Shown here one piece after another: positions 42,967 to 53,430 of a stretch of DNA of 64,000 nucleotides. The translations under genes and the position numbers were made by a program. How positions within the stretch are numbered: the first letter of the stretch is position 1; each line of letters begins with the position of its first letter. The notes under the pieces were generated by a model, which worked only from the letters and a program-made list of their open reading frames with translations, ran no database searches and was not told where the DNA came from. This DNA is from 2-12-FULL-35-15 sp036386835 (lineage in GTDB: Bacteria; Bacteroidota; Bacteroidia; 2-12-FULL-35-15). Location of the stretch: NCBI GenBank assembly GCA_036386835.1, contig DASVUX010000038.1:62001-126000 (forward strand), given 5' to 3'.

Positions 42967-45129
42967 ATGTTACAAATTAGAAAAAAGGTATTATTATTTC
43001 TGCTCCTGGTGAGTGGTTCCGCGGCTAATCTGTTCGGACAGCTGACCACCAGCAGTACGATGACCCCGGTTCAACTTGTTCAGTCGGTTCTGCTGGGAGC
43101 TGGTGTCACAGCCACCAATATTACTTTTACAGGTGCTCCCCTTTCAAAAGGTACATTTAATGGCGCCACTTCCAACATCGGTCTTAATGCCGGGGTAATC
43201 CTTTCCTCGGGGGATATTTCAAATGCGGCAGGGCCCAATAACGCTTCAAGCATTTCTGTCGCTAACGGGCTACCCGGAGACCCGGACCTTGATATTATTA
43301 TGGACCCGACACTTAGTTATGATGCAGCCATACTGGAGTTTGATTTTATCCCTACATCCGATACGATTAAATTCCGCTATGTTTTCGGATCCGAGGAATA
43401 CATGGAATACGTAAGCACCTGGGTGGGCGGGATCAATGATGGTTTTGGATTCTTTATCAGCGGACCTGGCATTTCGGGACCCTTTTCAAATAATGCAAAG
43501 AACATTGCGCTGATCCCGGGCACTACTTTGCCTGTAACAATGTTTAACTTAAATCTTAATTCCAACGGAGCATACTATTTTGACAACGGAGACGGATGGG
43601 GAACCGGTACAGCGCCAGATGGAGCAACGGTACAGTATGATGGGTTTACCGTTCCTTTAACTGCTGTGGCTGCTGTACAATGCGGATCGGTTTATCATAT
43701 AAAGCTGGCCGTAGCTGACGGTGGAGATGGTATTATTGATTCAGGCGTATTCCTTGAAGAAGGTAGCTTCGCGAGTTCCGGAAATGTATTCATTACACCC
43801 AGCACGTTATTCGGAGGGATAGCAGGGGCCAACGACACTACGATTTATGAAGGCTGCGGCAGCGCCCAGGTATTATTCGACCGGGGACTTACCGGCAGCA
43901 GCAACCCTGATACTATTATTGTCTCCTTTTCCGGAACTTCTGATAACGGACTGGATTATTCCTTTGTCAGCGATTCGATATTCTTTGCCGCCGGACAGGA
44001 CTCGGCATATGTAACAGTGCTGACTTTACCTGATGCCCTCTTAGAAGGGATGGAAACCGTAGTGCTGTCACTTTATAATTCCACTCCATGCAATGGCAGC
44101 GATACCATGTCGCTCACCCTGTATATTATCGATTCCCCTCCGCTTACATTGACCATGAGTAATGATACCGTTATTAACTGCCCGACCCAGAATATCCCGA
44201 TCACCATTACAGCGAATGGAGGGGTCCCCATTGGGAATTACCACTACAGTTGGACAAACAATTCATCCACCGGTGATTCCATCCAGGTTTCCCCGGCTGT
44301 AACAACCACTTATTATGCAACCGTAACCGATACCTGCGGAAATTCGGCTACCGACAGCATGAAGGTGACCATCGTCCCTTACTTGCCGCTCCAAATGACA
44401 TTGACCGATGATGCCAGCTATTGCGAAGGCCTCAGCGCCTTTCTAGATGCGAATGTTACCAATGGCCGCCCCGATTACATGTATAACTGGAACCCGGACA
44501 TCACCTTACTTGATACAATAACGGTAACTCCTGCTGTGACTACAAGTTATTCCCTTACCGTAACCGATGGATGCGGCTATACTGTAAGTGACAGTTTAAC
44601 AATTACGATTGTCCCGATCAGTACGGATTTCACTTATGTATTCAGCACAAACCAGAACGCACAGTTTTATGATCAGTCGGATGGAGCCATAACCCACTTC
44701 TGGAATTTTGGTGACGCATCACAGGATTCTGTTTCAACGCTTCCGAATCCAGAGCATGAATATATTAACGATGGGGTTTATACTGTAACACATATCACAA
44801 CAAACGAGCAGGGTTGTGCGGATACGATCAGCCAGACTATTACCGTACTTCCCGACTTTTATTTTTATTTCCCCAACTCTTTCAGTCCTAACGGGAACGG
44901 CCTGAATGATGTATTTCATGGTTATGGAGTTGGTATAAAGTCGTTTCACATGCAGGTATTCGACCGCTGGGGAGAACTGCTCTTCAGCACCACGGACCTG
45001 CTTACGGGATGGGACGGTACTTACAAAGGAAAGTTAGTGCCTCCTGGAATTTATGTTTGTGTATTTGACCTCGAAGGATTTCATTATGAGCTGAAACAAT
45101 ATGTTACAAATATCAACCTGATCAGATAA
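42967..45129 (+). CDS. Choice-of-anchor L domain protein with PKD domain and T9SS type B sorting domain
   Basis: 720 residues. Signal peptide (to ...ANLFGQ), then a choice-of-anchor L domain (~25-260): GVILSSGDISNAAGPN, FRYVFGSEEYMEYV, NDGFGFFISGPGI. A Calx-beta-like segment (~280-390), two Ig-like/SprB-type modules (YSWTNNSSTGDSIQVSPAVTTTYYATVTD), a PKD domain (FWNFGDASQDSVSTLPNPEHEY) and a gliding-motility-type C-terminal domain (FPNSFSPNGNGLNDVF, VFDRWGELLF, GWDGTYKGK) follow. A large adhesin-like T9SS substrate. Confidence 0.92.
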   Translation: MLQIRKKVLLFLLLVSGSAANLFGQLTTSSTMTPVQLVQSVLLGAGVTATNITFTGAPLSKGTFNGATSNIGLNAGVILSSGDISNAAGPNNASSISVANGLPGDPDLDIIMDPTLSYDAAILEFDFIPTSDTIKFRYVFGSEEYMEYVSTWVGGINDGFGFFISGPGISGPFSNNAKNIALIPGTTLPVTMFNLNLNSNGAYYFDNGDGWGTGTAPDGATVQYDGFTVPLTAVAAVQCGSVYHIKLAVADGGDGIIDSGVFLEEGSFASSGNVFITPSTLFGGIAGANDTTIYEGCGSAQVLFDRGLTGSSNPDTIIVSFSGTSDNGLDYSFVSDSIFFAAGQDSAYVTVLTLPDALLEGMETVVLSLYNSTPCNGSDTMSLTLYIIDSPPLTLTMSNDTVINCPTQNIPITITANGGVPIGNYHYSWTNNSSTGDSIQVSPAVTTTYYATVTDTCGNSATDSMKVTIVPYLPLQMTLTDDASYCEGLSAFLDANVTNGRPDYMYNWNPDITLLDTITVTPAVTTSYSLTVTDGCGYTVSDSLTITIVPISTDFTYVFSTNQNAQFYDQSDGAITHFWNFGDASQDSVSTLPNPEHEYINDGVYTVTHITTNEQGCADTISQTITVLPDFYFYFPNSFSPNGNGLNDVFHGYGVGIKSFHMQVFDRWGELLFSTTDLLTGWDGTYKGKLVPPGIYVCVFDLEGFHYELKQYVTNINLIR

Positions 45130-45174
45130 ATTTACTGCGGTTAGCAAATCATCCCCCAATTTTGAAGTACCGGC

Positions 45175-48105
45175 ATGAGTAAGAAGTTTATTGTGTTTTT
45201 TTTGTTGCTGACCTTTTTCAGTTATAAAAACTATGCTACACACATTGTTGGCGGTGAGATCTATTACGATTACATCGGGAACAATGATTATAAGATCACG
45301 CTTAAAGTTTACAGGGATTGTTATAATGGCATACCTCCCCTGGACGATCCTGCTTATGTCTTTGCATTTAACAGCGCTGGTGACTTTATTGACAGCATGG
45401 CACTTAACGCACCGGTTACAGCCATCCTTCCACCTGTTATCAACAATCCCTGCTTTACGCCTCCTACTGATGTTTGTGTACAGGAAGGCATCTACCAGGG
45501 GATAATCAATCTGCCTGCTATTCCCGGTGGGTACTATTTATCTTACCAGCGCTGCTGCCGCAACGGCACTATCCTTAACCTCATCAACCCGGGCGATGTA
45601 GGGTCAACCTATATGGCACATATTCCCGACCCAGCTTTGGCTCCCGACAACAGCAGTCCGCGATATAATAATTTTCCTCCAATCTTTTTATGCCTTGGGG
45701 TTCCACTGGTTTTTAATCATTCGGCAACCGATCCTGATGGCGATTCTTTGTATTATGAGTTATGCGATCCTTTCCATGGCGCTTCAAGCAATTGCGCACA
45801 GTTCGGTCCGCCAGCAATTCCATTCGGCTGCCCGGAACTTGGAACACCTCCTCCCTATTCTTTTATTCCCTGGCTTCCGCCATACTCAGCCACTTTCCCG
45901 ATGGATGCTTTCCCGGTTATGCAGGTAAACCCTGTAACAGGGCTGCTCACAGGAACACCAACCACACTCGGACAATGGGTGGTGGGAGTTTGTGTCAGCG
46001 AATACCGCAACGGAGTATTGCTGGATGTAAATAAAAGGGATTTCCAGTTCAACGTGGTCAACTGCCCGGGATTACCAGTAGCCTCCATTCCGCAGCAGGT
46101 AAGTTTCTGCACGGGCTATACCGTTAACTTCTCCCAGAACAGTTTAAATGCAAGTTCCTATTCATGGGACTTCGGTGACCCTACAACTACCGCGGACGTA
46201 TCTTCCGCATTTTCCCCGAGCTGGACCTATGCTGATTCAGGCACATATACGGTAACACTCATCATCAATCCCGGAACTCTTTGCACTGACACAAACACCA
46301 TCGTTTATCATATTTATCCTGTTCTTGATCCTTCATTCGTTTCACCGGCACCCGAATGTCTTGAAAGCAACAGTTTTAATTTTACGGCAACAGGGGCATT
46401 TCTTGGGAACGGGACATTCACCTGGGACTTCGGACCTCAGGCTTCACCATCAACATCATCGCAGCAGAATCCGTCCAACATCGTTTTCAGCACACCCGGG
46501 ATTTATCCTGTAAGCTTAACCGTCAGCGAGAACGGATGTACGGATAGCTTTCCCGGGACAATAGAGGTTTATCCCAAACCTGTCGCTGATTTCGGGCTCT
46601 CATCAGAACTCAGCTGCATTTTGAACCCTGTTCAGTTTAATGACAGCTCGCTGTCAACTACCCCGCTGACTTATCTCTGGGATTTTGACAATGGCTCCAC
46701 ATCCGCATTACAGGATCCGAGTACAATTTATACGGTAGTCGGAACTTATAATGTAAGCCTGATTGTTACTTCGACACAGGGATGCAGGGATACAGTTGAA
46801 CTACCCGCGCCACTGAATGTGCTTCCCCCACCAGTAGCTTCTTTCGGCTACACAACAAATTGTTTCAGTAATGAGATTGATTTTACACAAAGCAGCGTGG
46901 GTGCTTCAACATATCTTTGGGATTTTGGAGACCTTTCTTCAACGAATGACCTGTCGCAGCTTGCCGTCCCCTCGTACGTTTATCCTGACTCTGGTACTTA
47001 TTCTGTTACGCTGACAGTTAATCCCGGAACTACATGCAGTGGTACGCAGACAAACACCGTCACTTTAAATCTCCCTCTGATCCCGGAGCTGAGCGCGCCT
47101 CCCGGTGAATGTATTTATGACAACAGCTTCAACCTGGGCCCCGGCGGGTCGTATGAAGGCAATGGAACTTTCTCCTGGAACTTCGGCCCTCATGCCACAC
47201 CGTCTGCAGGGAACCAGGAGAATGTGAGCAATGTTGTATTTGATACAGTCGGTTCATTTCCTGTAACCCTCACCATTACTGAGAATGGCTGCACTGCAAC
47301 AACCAACTGCATTCTGCATGTTTATCCCAAACCAACCGCATTTTTTGAATTGATGGCACCTACAGGCTGCGCTTTAAATCCTGTTCATTTCATTGACGAT
47401 TCACAAGGCGATACACCCTTAACCTATTCCTGGAATTTTGGTGACGGCACAACATCAGCAGTGCAGGACCCTTACATGTCCTATGCCGATTCGGGATTAT
47501 ATACAGTGAGCCTCACTGTATCAACTGCACATGGCTGTATGGATACAATGGTATTTCCTGCTCCACTCCGGATAGATCCTTCTCCGGTTGCAGGGTTCAT
47601 TGTGGATCCGACCTACACTTCCATCTATGATCCGGACATTGCAATGACCGACCAGAGCATTGGTGCCAGTGACTGCCAGGTGAACTGGGGTGATGGCATC
47701 ACTTCATCCAACTGCGATTCCCTGCATGTTTATACGGAAGCCGGAACCTACGATGTAATGCAGGTTGTTGTCAATACTTACGGTTGTTATGATACGGCTT
47801 ATCTGCAGGTCATCATCGATCCCAATTACATGTTCTGGCTTCCGAATGCATTCACACCGGGGAATTTCGATGGGCTCAACGATGTCTTTAAGCCAAAGCT
47901 TATCGGGGTGCATAATTACATGTTCATGATCTTTGACCGCTGGGGAGAGAAGATCTTTGAAACTCAGGACCCCGAAGAAGGCTGGAATGGATATTACAAG
48001 GGACACCTGTGCAGCAATGATGTTTATGTTTACAAGATCTATTTCCTGGACGATCCGCGGGGGGATTATCATGAGTTCATTGGCAGCGTAACACTGGTCC
48101 GGTAA
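45175..48105 (+). CDS. Multi-PKD protein with T9SS type B sorting domain (paralog A)
   Basis: 976 residues. Signal peptide ending ...YKNYA. The N-terminal ~280 residues form a conserved module beginning THIVGGEIYYDYIG with cysteine-rich parts (YQRCCRNGTI, LCLGVPLVF, ATDPDGDSLYYELCDP) and ending GTPTTLGQWVVGVCVSEYRNG. Five to six PKD-like domains follow (YSWDFGDPTTT, YLWDFDNGSTS, YSWNFGDGTTS). The last ~90 residues are a type B sorting domain (LPNAFTPGNFDGLNDVFKP, IFDRWGEKIFET, GWNGYYKG). The gene at 48236 has the same layout with fewer PKD domains. Likely surface adhesin or matrix protein. Confidence 0.92.
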   Translation: MSKKFIVFFLLLTFFSYKNYATHIVGGEIYYDYIGNNDYKITLKVYRDCYNGIPPLDDPAYVFAFNSAGDFIDSMALNAPVTAILPPVINNPCFTPPTDVCVQEGIYQGIINLPAIPGGYYLSYQRCCRNGTILNLINPGDVGSTYMAHIPDPALAPDNSSPRYNNFPPIFLCLGVPLVFNHSATDPDGDSLYYELCDPFHGASSNCAQFGPPAIPFGCPELGTPPPYSFIPWLPPYSATFPMDAFPVMQVNPVTGLLTGTPTTLGQWVVGVCVSEYRNGVLLDVNKRDFQFNVVNCPGLPVASIPQQVSFCTGYTVNFSQNSLNASSYSWDFGDPTTTADVSSAFSPSWTYADSGTYTVTLIINPGTLCTDTNTIVYHIYPVLDPSFVSPAPECLESNSFNFTATGAFLGNGTFTWDFGPQASPSTSSQQNPSNIVFSTPGIYPVSLTVSENGCTDSFPGTIEVYPKPVADFGLSSELSCILNPVQFNDSSLSTTPLTYLWDFDNGSTSALQDPSTIYTVVGTYNVSLIVTSTQGCRDTVELPAPLNVLPPPVASFGYTTNCFSNEIDFTQSSVGASTYLWDFGDLSSTNDLSQLAVPSYVYPDSGTYSVTLTVNPGTTCSGTQTNTVTLNLPLIPELSAPPGECIYDNSFNLGPGGSYEGNGTFSWNFGPHATPSAGNQENVSNVVFDTVGSFPVTLTITENGCTATTNCILHVYPKPTAFFELMAPTGCALNPVHFIDDSQGDTPLTYSWNFGDGTTSAVQDPYMSYADSGLYTVSLTVSTAHGCMDTMVFPAPLRIDPSPVAGFIVDPTYTSIYDPDIAMTDQSIGASDCQVNWGDGITSSNCDSLHVYTEAGTYDVMQVVVNTYGCYDTAYLQVIIDPNYMFWLPNAFTPGNFDGLNDVFKPKLIGVHNYMFMIFDRWGEKIFETQDPEEGWNGYYKGHLCSNDVYVYKIYFLDDPRGDYHEFIGSVTLVR

Positions 48106-48235
48106 GACCGGTTCAGTAAGAATTATCCTGATTATTCCCTTTCTTCCTTCAGGATAACGTTTAATATCATTAATTTTAATCCTTCAAATTAACGGTATAA
48201 ACAAATCTGCCCATGCAAGTGCAGCCTTTTAAAAA

Positions 48236-50413
48236 ATGTATAAGAAGGCCCTTTTAATATTCATCTCTCTTTTCTTTTTGTGCCGGGAAAATTTCGCTTC
48301 GCATATTGTGGGCGGTGAGATTTATTATGACTGCCTGGGATCGAACAATTACCGTATCACCCTTAAAATATACAGGAACTGTTATGACGGCCAATCTGAA
48401 ATTGATGACCCTGCATATATTTTTATATTCGGTTCCGCAGGCGAATTTATCGACAGCCTTGCAATGCCCCTTCCGGGAACAACGGGGATACCTTCCACTA
48501 TCAATCATCAGTGCTTCACGCCTCCTGATAACATTTGTGTTGAGCAGGGTGTTTACCAGCGTGATATTCATCTGCCGCCAAGGGCAGGAGGCTATGACAT
48601 CAGCTTCCAGCGCTGCTGCAGGACCAATTCAATTATTAACGTTGTGGATCCCGGGATGACAGGCTCGACTTACACAACGCACATTCCTGATCCGTCTTAT
48701 GCGCCATGCAACAGCAGTCCGCATTTTACCAATTTCCCTCCTGTATTCCTCTGCACAAGTATCCCGCTGAATTTCGATCATTCCGCACAAGAGGCAGATG
48801 GTGATTCCCTCTATTATGAATTTTGCGACCCTTCAGAAGGGGCGAGCCCATTTTGTCCTTTTTTCGGGCCTCAAGGCTTATTATCACCCTGCTCTGAAAT
48901 AAGCGAGCCGCCACCTTACGCACCTGTTGCATGGCAGGCAGGATACAATGCTTCCTACCCGATCGCCTCATCTCCTGTCATTGCCATCGATCCGCATACA
49001 GGAGTGATCACCGGGACACCAACTACCATCGGGCAATGGGTAATGGCGGTATGCGTCAGTGAATACAGGAACGGAGTATTTCTCGGTGTGAACAAGCGGG
49101 ACTTCCTGTTTAACGTGATCACCTGTTACGGTCTTCCATATGCATCCATACCTGCACAAACAGAATTCTGCAACGGATACCAATACCAGTTCTCACAGAA
49201 TAGTGTAAACATGGCATCCGCTTTCTGGAATTTCGGTGATCCAACCACAAGCTCGGATTATTCATATGCTATATCACCGAGCTGGACATACCCTGGCGCT
49301 GGCACCTACACGGCTTCGCTGATCATTAATATGGGAACTTTCTGTTCGGATACAACCACTATGACTGTCAACATCCAGCCAAAGCTTGAACCTGAGTTCA
49401 ATGCACCGGGAGGCTGTTTGTACAACAACAATTTTAATTTTACGGCCGATGGTGCCTTTGAAGGTTCCGGAACATTTGCATGGAATTTCGGGAGTCATGC
49501 GAACCCGCAGACTGCCAATATGCAGAATGTAAACAATGTTGTATATGATACCCTGGGTACATTCGCGGTAACGCTTACGGTAAGTGAAAACGGCTGCACC
49601 GAAGAATTCACAGATTCGGTAAAGGTTTACGATAAGCCGACAGCATTGTACGGGCTTGATTCGCCTTTTGCTTGTTTACTGCAGGCAGCACATTTTACAG
49701 ACAGTTCCAAAACCGATGATCTCCCGTTAAGTTATGAATGGACTTTCGGTGACGGAGGCACATCCTCCGAGTCGCAGCCATATCACAGTTATTCCTCCAC
49801 AGGGACATTTTCTACCGGGCTGATCATTTCTTCGGCTCATGGCTGTAAGGACACGTTTAACATGGCGGCCCCTGTCAATGTATTTGAAACGCCTTACGCA
49901 GGATTCTCTGTTACGCCAACCGACACATCCATCTTTTACCCGGATATTACGATCAGTGATAACAGCAGCGGGGCTTCTTCATGCAGGACGTACTGGGGTG
50001 ACGGCAGCGTTTATCCTAATTGTGATTCTGTTCACCAGTACACAAAACCCGGGACCTACCACATCATGCAGGTGGTTACTAATCCTTCCGGCTGCAGTGA
50101 CACTGCTTATTCAGAAGTGCTCATACGTCCTGAATTCATGTTCTGGATCCCGAACGCATTTACACCAGGGAAAGATGACGGGTTAAATGATGTATTCAAA
50201 CCCAAAACAATCGGAGTGCGTGAATACTCATTTGTGATCTTCAACCGCTGGGGAGAAAAAGTATTTGAAACGCAGGATCCTTCCATCGGATGGGATGGCA
50301 GCATGGGAAGTGGGTATGGAGGCAGCAATGTGTTTGTCTATAAGATCAGCTTCCGCGATGATGTGAGGAATGATCCACATGAATTCATCGGCCATGTAAC
50401 CGTAATCAGATAA
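48236..50413 (+). CDS. Multi-PKD protein with T9SS type B sorting domain (paralog B)
   Basis: 725 residues. The same N-terminal module as paralog A (SHIVGGEIYYDCLG, FQRCCRTNSI, GTPTTIGQWVMAVCVSEYRNG), then three to four PKD domains (FWNFGDPTTSSD, YEWTFGDGGTSS) and a type B sorting domain (IPNAFTPGKDDGLNDVFKP, IFNRWGEKVFET). Compared with paralog A it lacks a block of PKD domains. This fits a tandem duplication followed by loss or gain of repeats. 130 bp separate the two genes. Confidence 0.92.
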   Translation: MYKKALLIFISLFFLCRENFASHIVGGEIYYDCLGSNNYRITLKIYRNCYDGQSEIDDPAYIFIFGSAGEFIDSLAMPLPGTTGIPSTINHQCFTPPDNICVEQGVYQRDIHLPPRAGGYDISFQRCCRTNSIINVVDPGMTGSTYTTHIPDPSYAPCNSSPHFTNFPPVFLCTSIPLNFDHSAQEADGDSLYYEFCDPSEGASPFCPFFGPQGLLSPCSEISEPPPYAPVAWQAGYNASYPIASSPVIAIDPHTGVITGTPTTIGQWVMAVCVSEYRNGVFLGVNKRDFLFNVITCYGLPYASIPAQTEFCNGYQYQFSQNSVNMASAFWNFGDPTTSSDYSYAISPSWTYPGAGTYTASLIINMGTFCSDTTTMTVNIQPKLEPEFNAPGGCLYNNNFNFTADGAFEGSGTFAWNFGSHANPQTANMQNVNNVVYDTLGTFAVTLTVSENGCTEEFTDSVKVYDKPTALYGLDSPFACLLQAAHFTDSSKTDDLPLSYEWTFGDGGTSSESQPYHSYSSTGTFSTGLIISSAHGCKDTFNMAAPVNVFETPYAGFSVTPTDTSIFYPDITISDNSSGASSCRTYWGDGSVYPNCDSVHQYTKPGTYHIMQVVTNPSGCSDTAYSEVLIRPEFMFWIPNAFTPGKDDGLNDVFKPKTIGVREYSFVIFNRWGEKVFETQDPSIGWDGSMGSGYGGSNVFVYKISFRDDVRNDPHEFIGHVTVIR

Positions 50414-50432
50414 TCCTTCGCAATAAGAGGAT

Positions 50433-51344
50433 CTACTTTCTAAGCCAGAGACATAACTGCATCCCCGTACCGGTCCGTTCCATTATTGGCCGGAGAATAA
50501 AATCTGCAACTTTCGGTAAATACGTTTCGCATACATAATATTCATGATGAGCTATTTTATAATTATGTTTTTGCGAATGAGCCCTGAAAGACCCTAATCC
50601 AAATTCATACAGGTGAAAAGGCTCATGCATCGGTGATATATTAGCCACATAATCGGTTCCGGTCAGCCTGTAATAAAGATTAACAATCCTGTTGATAAGC
50701 CAGTCGGATGAGGGCACCTCAATATGCATTATCCCTCCCGGCTTCAGCCATTGCATTGCCTTTATTATTGATAGAGAAGGATTGTATAAATGTTCGAGCA
50801 CTGCACCGAAGGAAATAAAATCAAAATAATCTGCGGGATATTCCATTTGCTCAATCATTCCCAGCTTCAGCTTTCCGGGGTCGATTCCCATTTTAGAAAT
50901 TGCACGTTCGTGGAAAGGTTCAGAGGGTTCAAAACCGTATGTATCAAACCCCGCCTTGGACAATGAAATCATGGCTTTGCCAAGACCGGCACCGATATCC
51001 AGCGACCGCATCCCGGGTTTAAAATCAATAAGTGATTTGAGCTTCCGGATCTCTTCACTGAAATAGCCTGGATCGGTACGGAAATAATGATCCTTCCAGT
51101 ACACCTCGGGCAGCACACTATAATGATCCTGGAGATCGAAAGGAACAGGCTGGGGATTGGAATATACCAGTCCGCAGGAATCACATTTGGCTACTGTTGT
51201 GGTTATCCCGATCCTTGATGCAGGAGTCCTTCCCTGCGAACGGTTCATCCGCTTCCCCATGATCCTGTGTGAACCCATAGGTGAATCACACATATTGCAA
51301 TTATCTATATAGTTAAAATAATACCTTAATTTCCTGCCTGCCAT
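50433..51344 (-). CDS. Class I SAM-dependent methyltransferase with zinc-ribbon-like N-terminus
   Basis: 303 residues. Four cysteines in two pairs (CNMCDS near residue 16; CDSCGLVYSNP near residue 56) form a probable zinc ribbon. The methyltransferase core follows: LDIGAGLGKAMISLSKAGFDTYGFEPS (motif I and the acidic residue of motif II), FDFISFGAVLEHL, and LKPGGIMHIEVPS. This is the layout of the Methyltransf_23 group acting on sugars, lipids or small molecules; substrate unknown. No operon partner. It converges on the PKD genes. Confidence 0.88.
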   Translation of the reverse strand: MAGRKLRYYFNYIDNCNMCDSPMGSHRIMGKRMNRSQGRTPASRIGITTTVAKCDSCGLVYSNPQPVPFDLQDHYSVLPEVYWKDHYFRTDPGYFSEEIRKLKSLIDFKPGMRSLDIGAGLGKAMISLSKAGFDTYGFEPSEPFHERAISKMGIDPGKLKLGMIEQMEYPADYFDFISFGAVLEHLYNPSLSIIKAMQWLKPGGIMHIEVPSSDWLINRIVNLYYRLTGTDYVANISPMHEPFHLYEFGLGSFRAHSQKHNYKIAHHEYYVCETYLPKVADFILRPIMERTGTGMQLCLWLRK

Positions 51345-51454
51345 CCGGTTTATTTCGAATAGCGAATATACGAGTCCTGCCGTTAATTCGGGTATGTGAG
51401 AACGGACAATGCGGATCCCCGGCTGTCAAACAGGAATTTTTTTGGATTTAGTAA

Positions 51455-51488
51455 TAAAAAAGCACTGCCGGTGGGCAGATACTTTTTT
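51455..51488. terminator. Intrinsic terminator after the WD40 gene
   Basis: A core stem CTGCC/GGCAG with outer AAAAAAG...CTTTTTT arms, so a U-run exists on both strands. It lies about 60 bp past the stop of the minus-strand WD40 gene. Confidence 0.75.
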
Positions 51489-51546
51489 ATAAAATACATT
51501 TTAACTCTGAAGAGTCACAGCAACTGCAGACGATCAAATGAAGTTT

Positions 51547-52545
51547 TTACTCCGCTTTAGTCGCCAGGATCCCTGCATCGAAAAGGTACATACTGCCAGC
51601 ACCCAGACCTGCAGCACATAGTTTCCCATCAGGTGAAAAAGCAAGTGTTTTAATATCAACGCCATCACCGCCCCAGCCTCTGATCACTTCACCCTGGCCG
51701 TTGAACGTGTAGAATCCGCCATCAAAGCCAAGTGCGATCAAGGAACCATCGGGGGACACAGCACCGCAATATTTCCAACCGGTAACAAATGTTTTTTTAA
51801 CAGCCATCTTATCTACATCCCAGATAGAAACAATAGTATCACACTGGCTGATCATTGTTTTCTTGTCGGCACTCATTGCCATGTAACCGATCTGCCTGCT
51901 GTTTTCAGGGACGATCTTCTTCAGCTCCTTGCCGGTTGCATACTCCCAATACTGGATGATTCCTCCTGAATGGGTGATAAGTGTTTTCCCATCATTTGCC
52001 AGGTGCAGGCTGATCACGATCTTTCCAGCATCGTTAATGTTGATTGTCCGCTTTAATTTGTCGGTGGCAATGTCCATGATGTGAACATGTCCCTGCACAG
52101 TACCGATGATCGCTTCCTGTCCGTCTGCAGAATACAGCAGAGTGAATGCAACTTCGTCATTAGGAAGTGTCAGTGCTTTTTCCGCTTCCCCTTTGAAAGG
52201 AAATGTTTGCGGCCCGTTGGACAATTCAGCGGAAAGGATCTCTTTTCCATCCGATTTAAAAACAGCGCACAATGCAGGCCGGTCAGTTTTTGCCATTTCC
52301 TTTGCCCCTGTTTCTACGTTAAACACCTGCGTTCCGCCCGCGCGGAGTGTCATTGTTTCGCTATACTTAATAGTGGAGAAGCTTGTGCCCACAACATATT
52401 TATTATCCGGGGAAAATGAAACAGTATAATAATCTCCGGGAACAATCTCCATTTCTCTCTTTAAGGGGCTTTGTCCGAAAACGCTCACCGAAGTGATCGC
52501 GGTTATCGTAAGACTGAGCAGGCTGCGTGTGATGTTGGCTTTCAT
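51547..52545 (-). CDS. Secreted WD40-repeat protein
   Basis: 332 residues from the ATG at 52545 (MKANITRSLLSLTITAITSVSVFGQ signal peptide); the longer frame to 52605 adds 20 residues before the signal. WD-type blades include TVSFSPDNKYVVGTSF, ISLHLANDGKTLITHSGGIIQYWEYATG, MAMSADKKTMISQCDTIVSIWDVDKM, and TLAFSPDGKLCAAGLGAGSMYLFDAG. No sorting domain, so it is probably periplasmic. A single propeller of about seven blades is likely. Confidence 0.85.
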   Translation of the reverse strand: MKANITRSLLSLTITAITSVSVFGQSPLKREMEIVPGDYYTVSFSPDNKYVVGTSFSTIKYSETMTLRAGGTQVFNVETGAKEMAKTDRPALCAVFKSDGKEILSAELSNGPQTFPFKGEAEKALTLPNDEVAFTLLYSADGQEAIIGTVQGHVHIMDIATDKLKRTININDAGKIVISLHLANDGKTLITHSGGIIQYWEYATGKELKKIVPENSRQIGYMAMSADKKTMISQCDTIVSIWDVDKMAVKKTFVTGWKYCGAVSPDGSLIALGFDGGFYTFNGQGEVIRGWGGDGVDIKTLAFSPDGKLCAAGLGAGSMYLFDAGILATKAE

Positions 52546-52712
52546 TATGAATGTGATAAGGTTTATAATTTGAAATAAGGGGATAATTCTTTGTTGCTTA
52601 TTCAAATGTATAAAATGCTTTTCGTGATCAGCTTGTATGGCAGGACCAATAATGGAATTTTCTTACTAAAGTGCGAGTATGGGTATTAGAAACCTCCCTT
52701 ATTTCATATCAA

Positions 52713-53294
52713 TTAATTTATCAGCCAACCGATCAAAAGCCGAAAGGGTAAACTGATCATACCAATTGCAAAGTCTGTGAGCAAGCCCAATAAAGGCAAC
52801 AAAATAAATACCCACCATTTATATCTCAACATGGTCGTTACACCCATGGTCAGATTATTCCATGCCAGGATCATTCTGTCTTTATAATAGTATAAAATAA
52901 AGAGGTCAGCGATTATCATTCCTGCAAGTCTAACAGGTAAAGCCGGACCGAACATATCAGTCGTAAAAGCAAGATCAACCAGGAATATTTGTCCGAGTAC
53001 CGGCAGGAGCCATAAAGCTCCAATTAAGGTGGTCCGGTTAATTACAATTAATATCGCACCAATAATTTGAAAAAGCCCAACGATAATATTAAATGATTTG
53101 TCTAAGCTGAATAGATACCAGGCCAGTTGAAATTTACCAATCTCTTTAAGAGGTTTTTCTAAGACTGCAGGGTCATATAGTCCAAACTGTCCACCGGTCA
53201 TTTTGCCCCAACCATAACCCAGCATGTAAACGGCAAGATACCATCGGAGTGTTAGTATGATAAAATCGAATAGTTGTGCTTTTGATAACTTCAA
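52713..53294 (-). CDS. DoxX-like integral membrane protein
   Basis: 193 residues with four to five hydrophobic helices (FIILTLRWYLAVYMLGYGWGKM, NIIVGLFQIIGAILIVI, LIGALWLLPVLGQIFLVDLAF, ALPVRLAGMIIADLFILYYY, WWVFILLPLLGLLTDFAIGM). The first helix with RW...Y.LGYGWGK resembles the DoxX/DoxD family found across this phylum. Function unknown. Flanked by terminators on the downstream side of the next gene, so probably a single gene. Confidence 0.7.
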   Translation of the reverse strand: MKLSKAQLFDFIILTLRWYLAVYMLGYGWGKMTGGQFGLYDPAVLEKPLKEIGKFQLAWYLFSLDKSFNIIVGLFQIIGAILIVINRTTLIGALWLLPVLGQIFLVDLAFTTDMFGPALPVRLAGMIIADLFILYYYKDRMILAWNNLTMGVTTMLRYKWWVFILLPLLGLLTDFAIGMISLPFRLLIGWLIN

Positions 53295-53383
53295 AGTCTT
53301 AATTTTTGTCAGGCTAAAGAGATGCTAAAATTACAGCCAACTAATATTTATACAATGCCTCACATACCCCGGATAGTAAACAA

Positions 53384-53411
53384 AACGCCCCTGCATTTCT
53401 GCAGGGGCGTT
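53384..53411. terminator. Intrinsic terminator after the PpiD-like gene
   Basis: A 12-bp perfect stem AACGCCCCTGCA (53384-53395) / TGCAGGGGCGTT (53400-53411) with a TTTC loop. On the minus strand it is followed by TTTGTTTAC, a U-rich tail, 20 bp after the stop at 53431. Confidence 0.88.
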
Positions 53412-53430
53412 CTTAATATCAGAATTTAAA

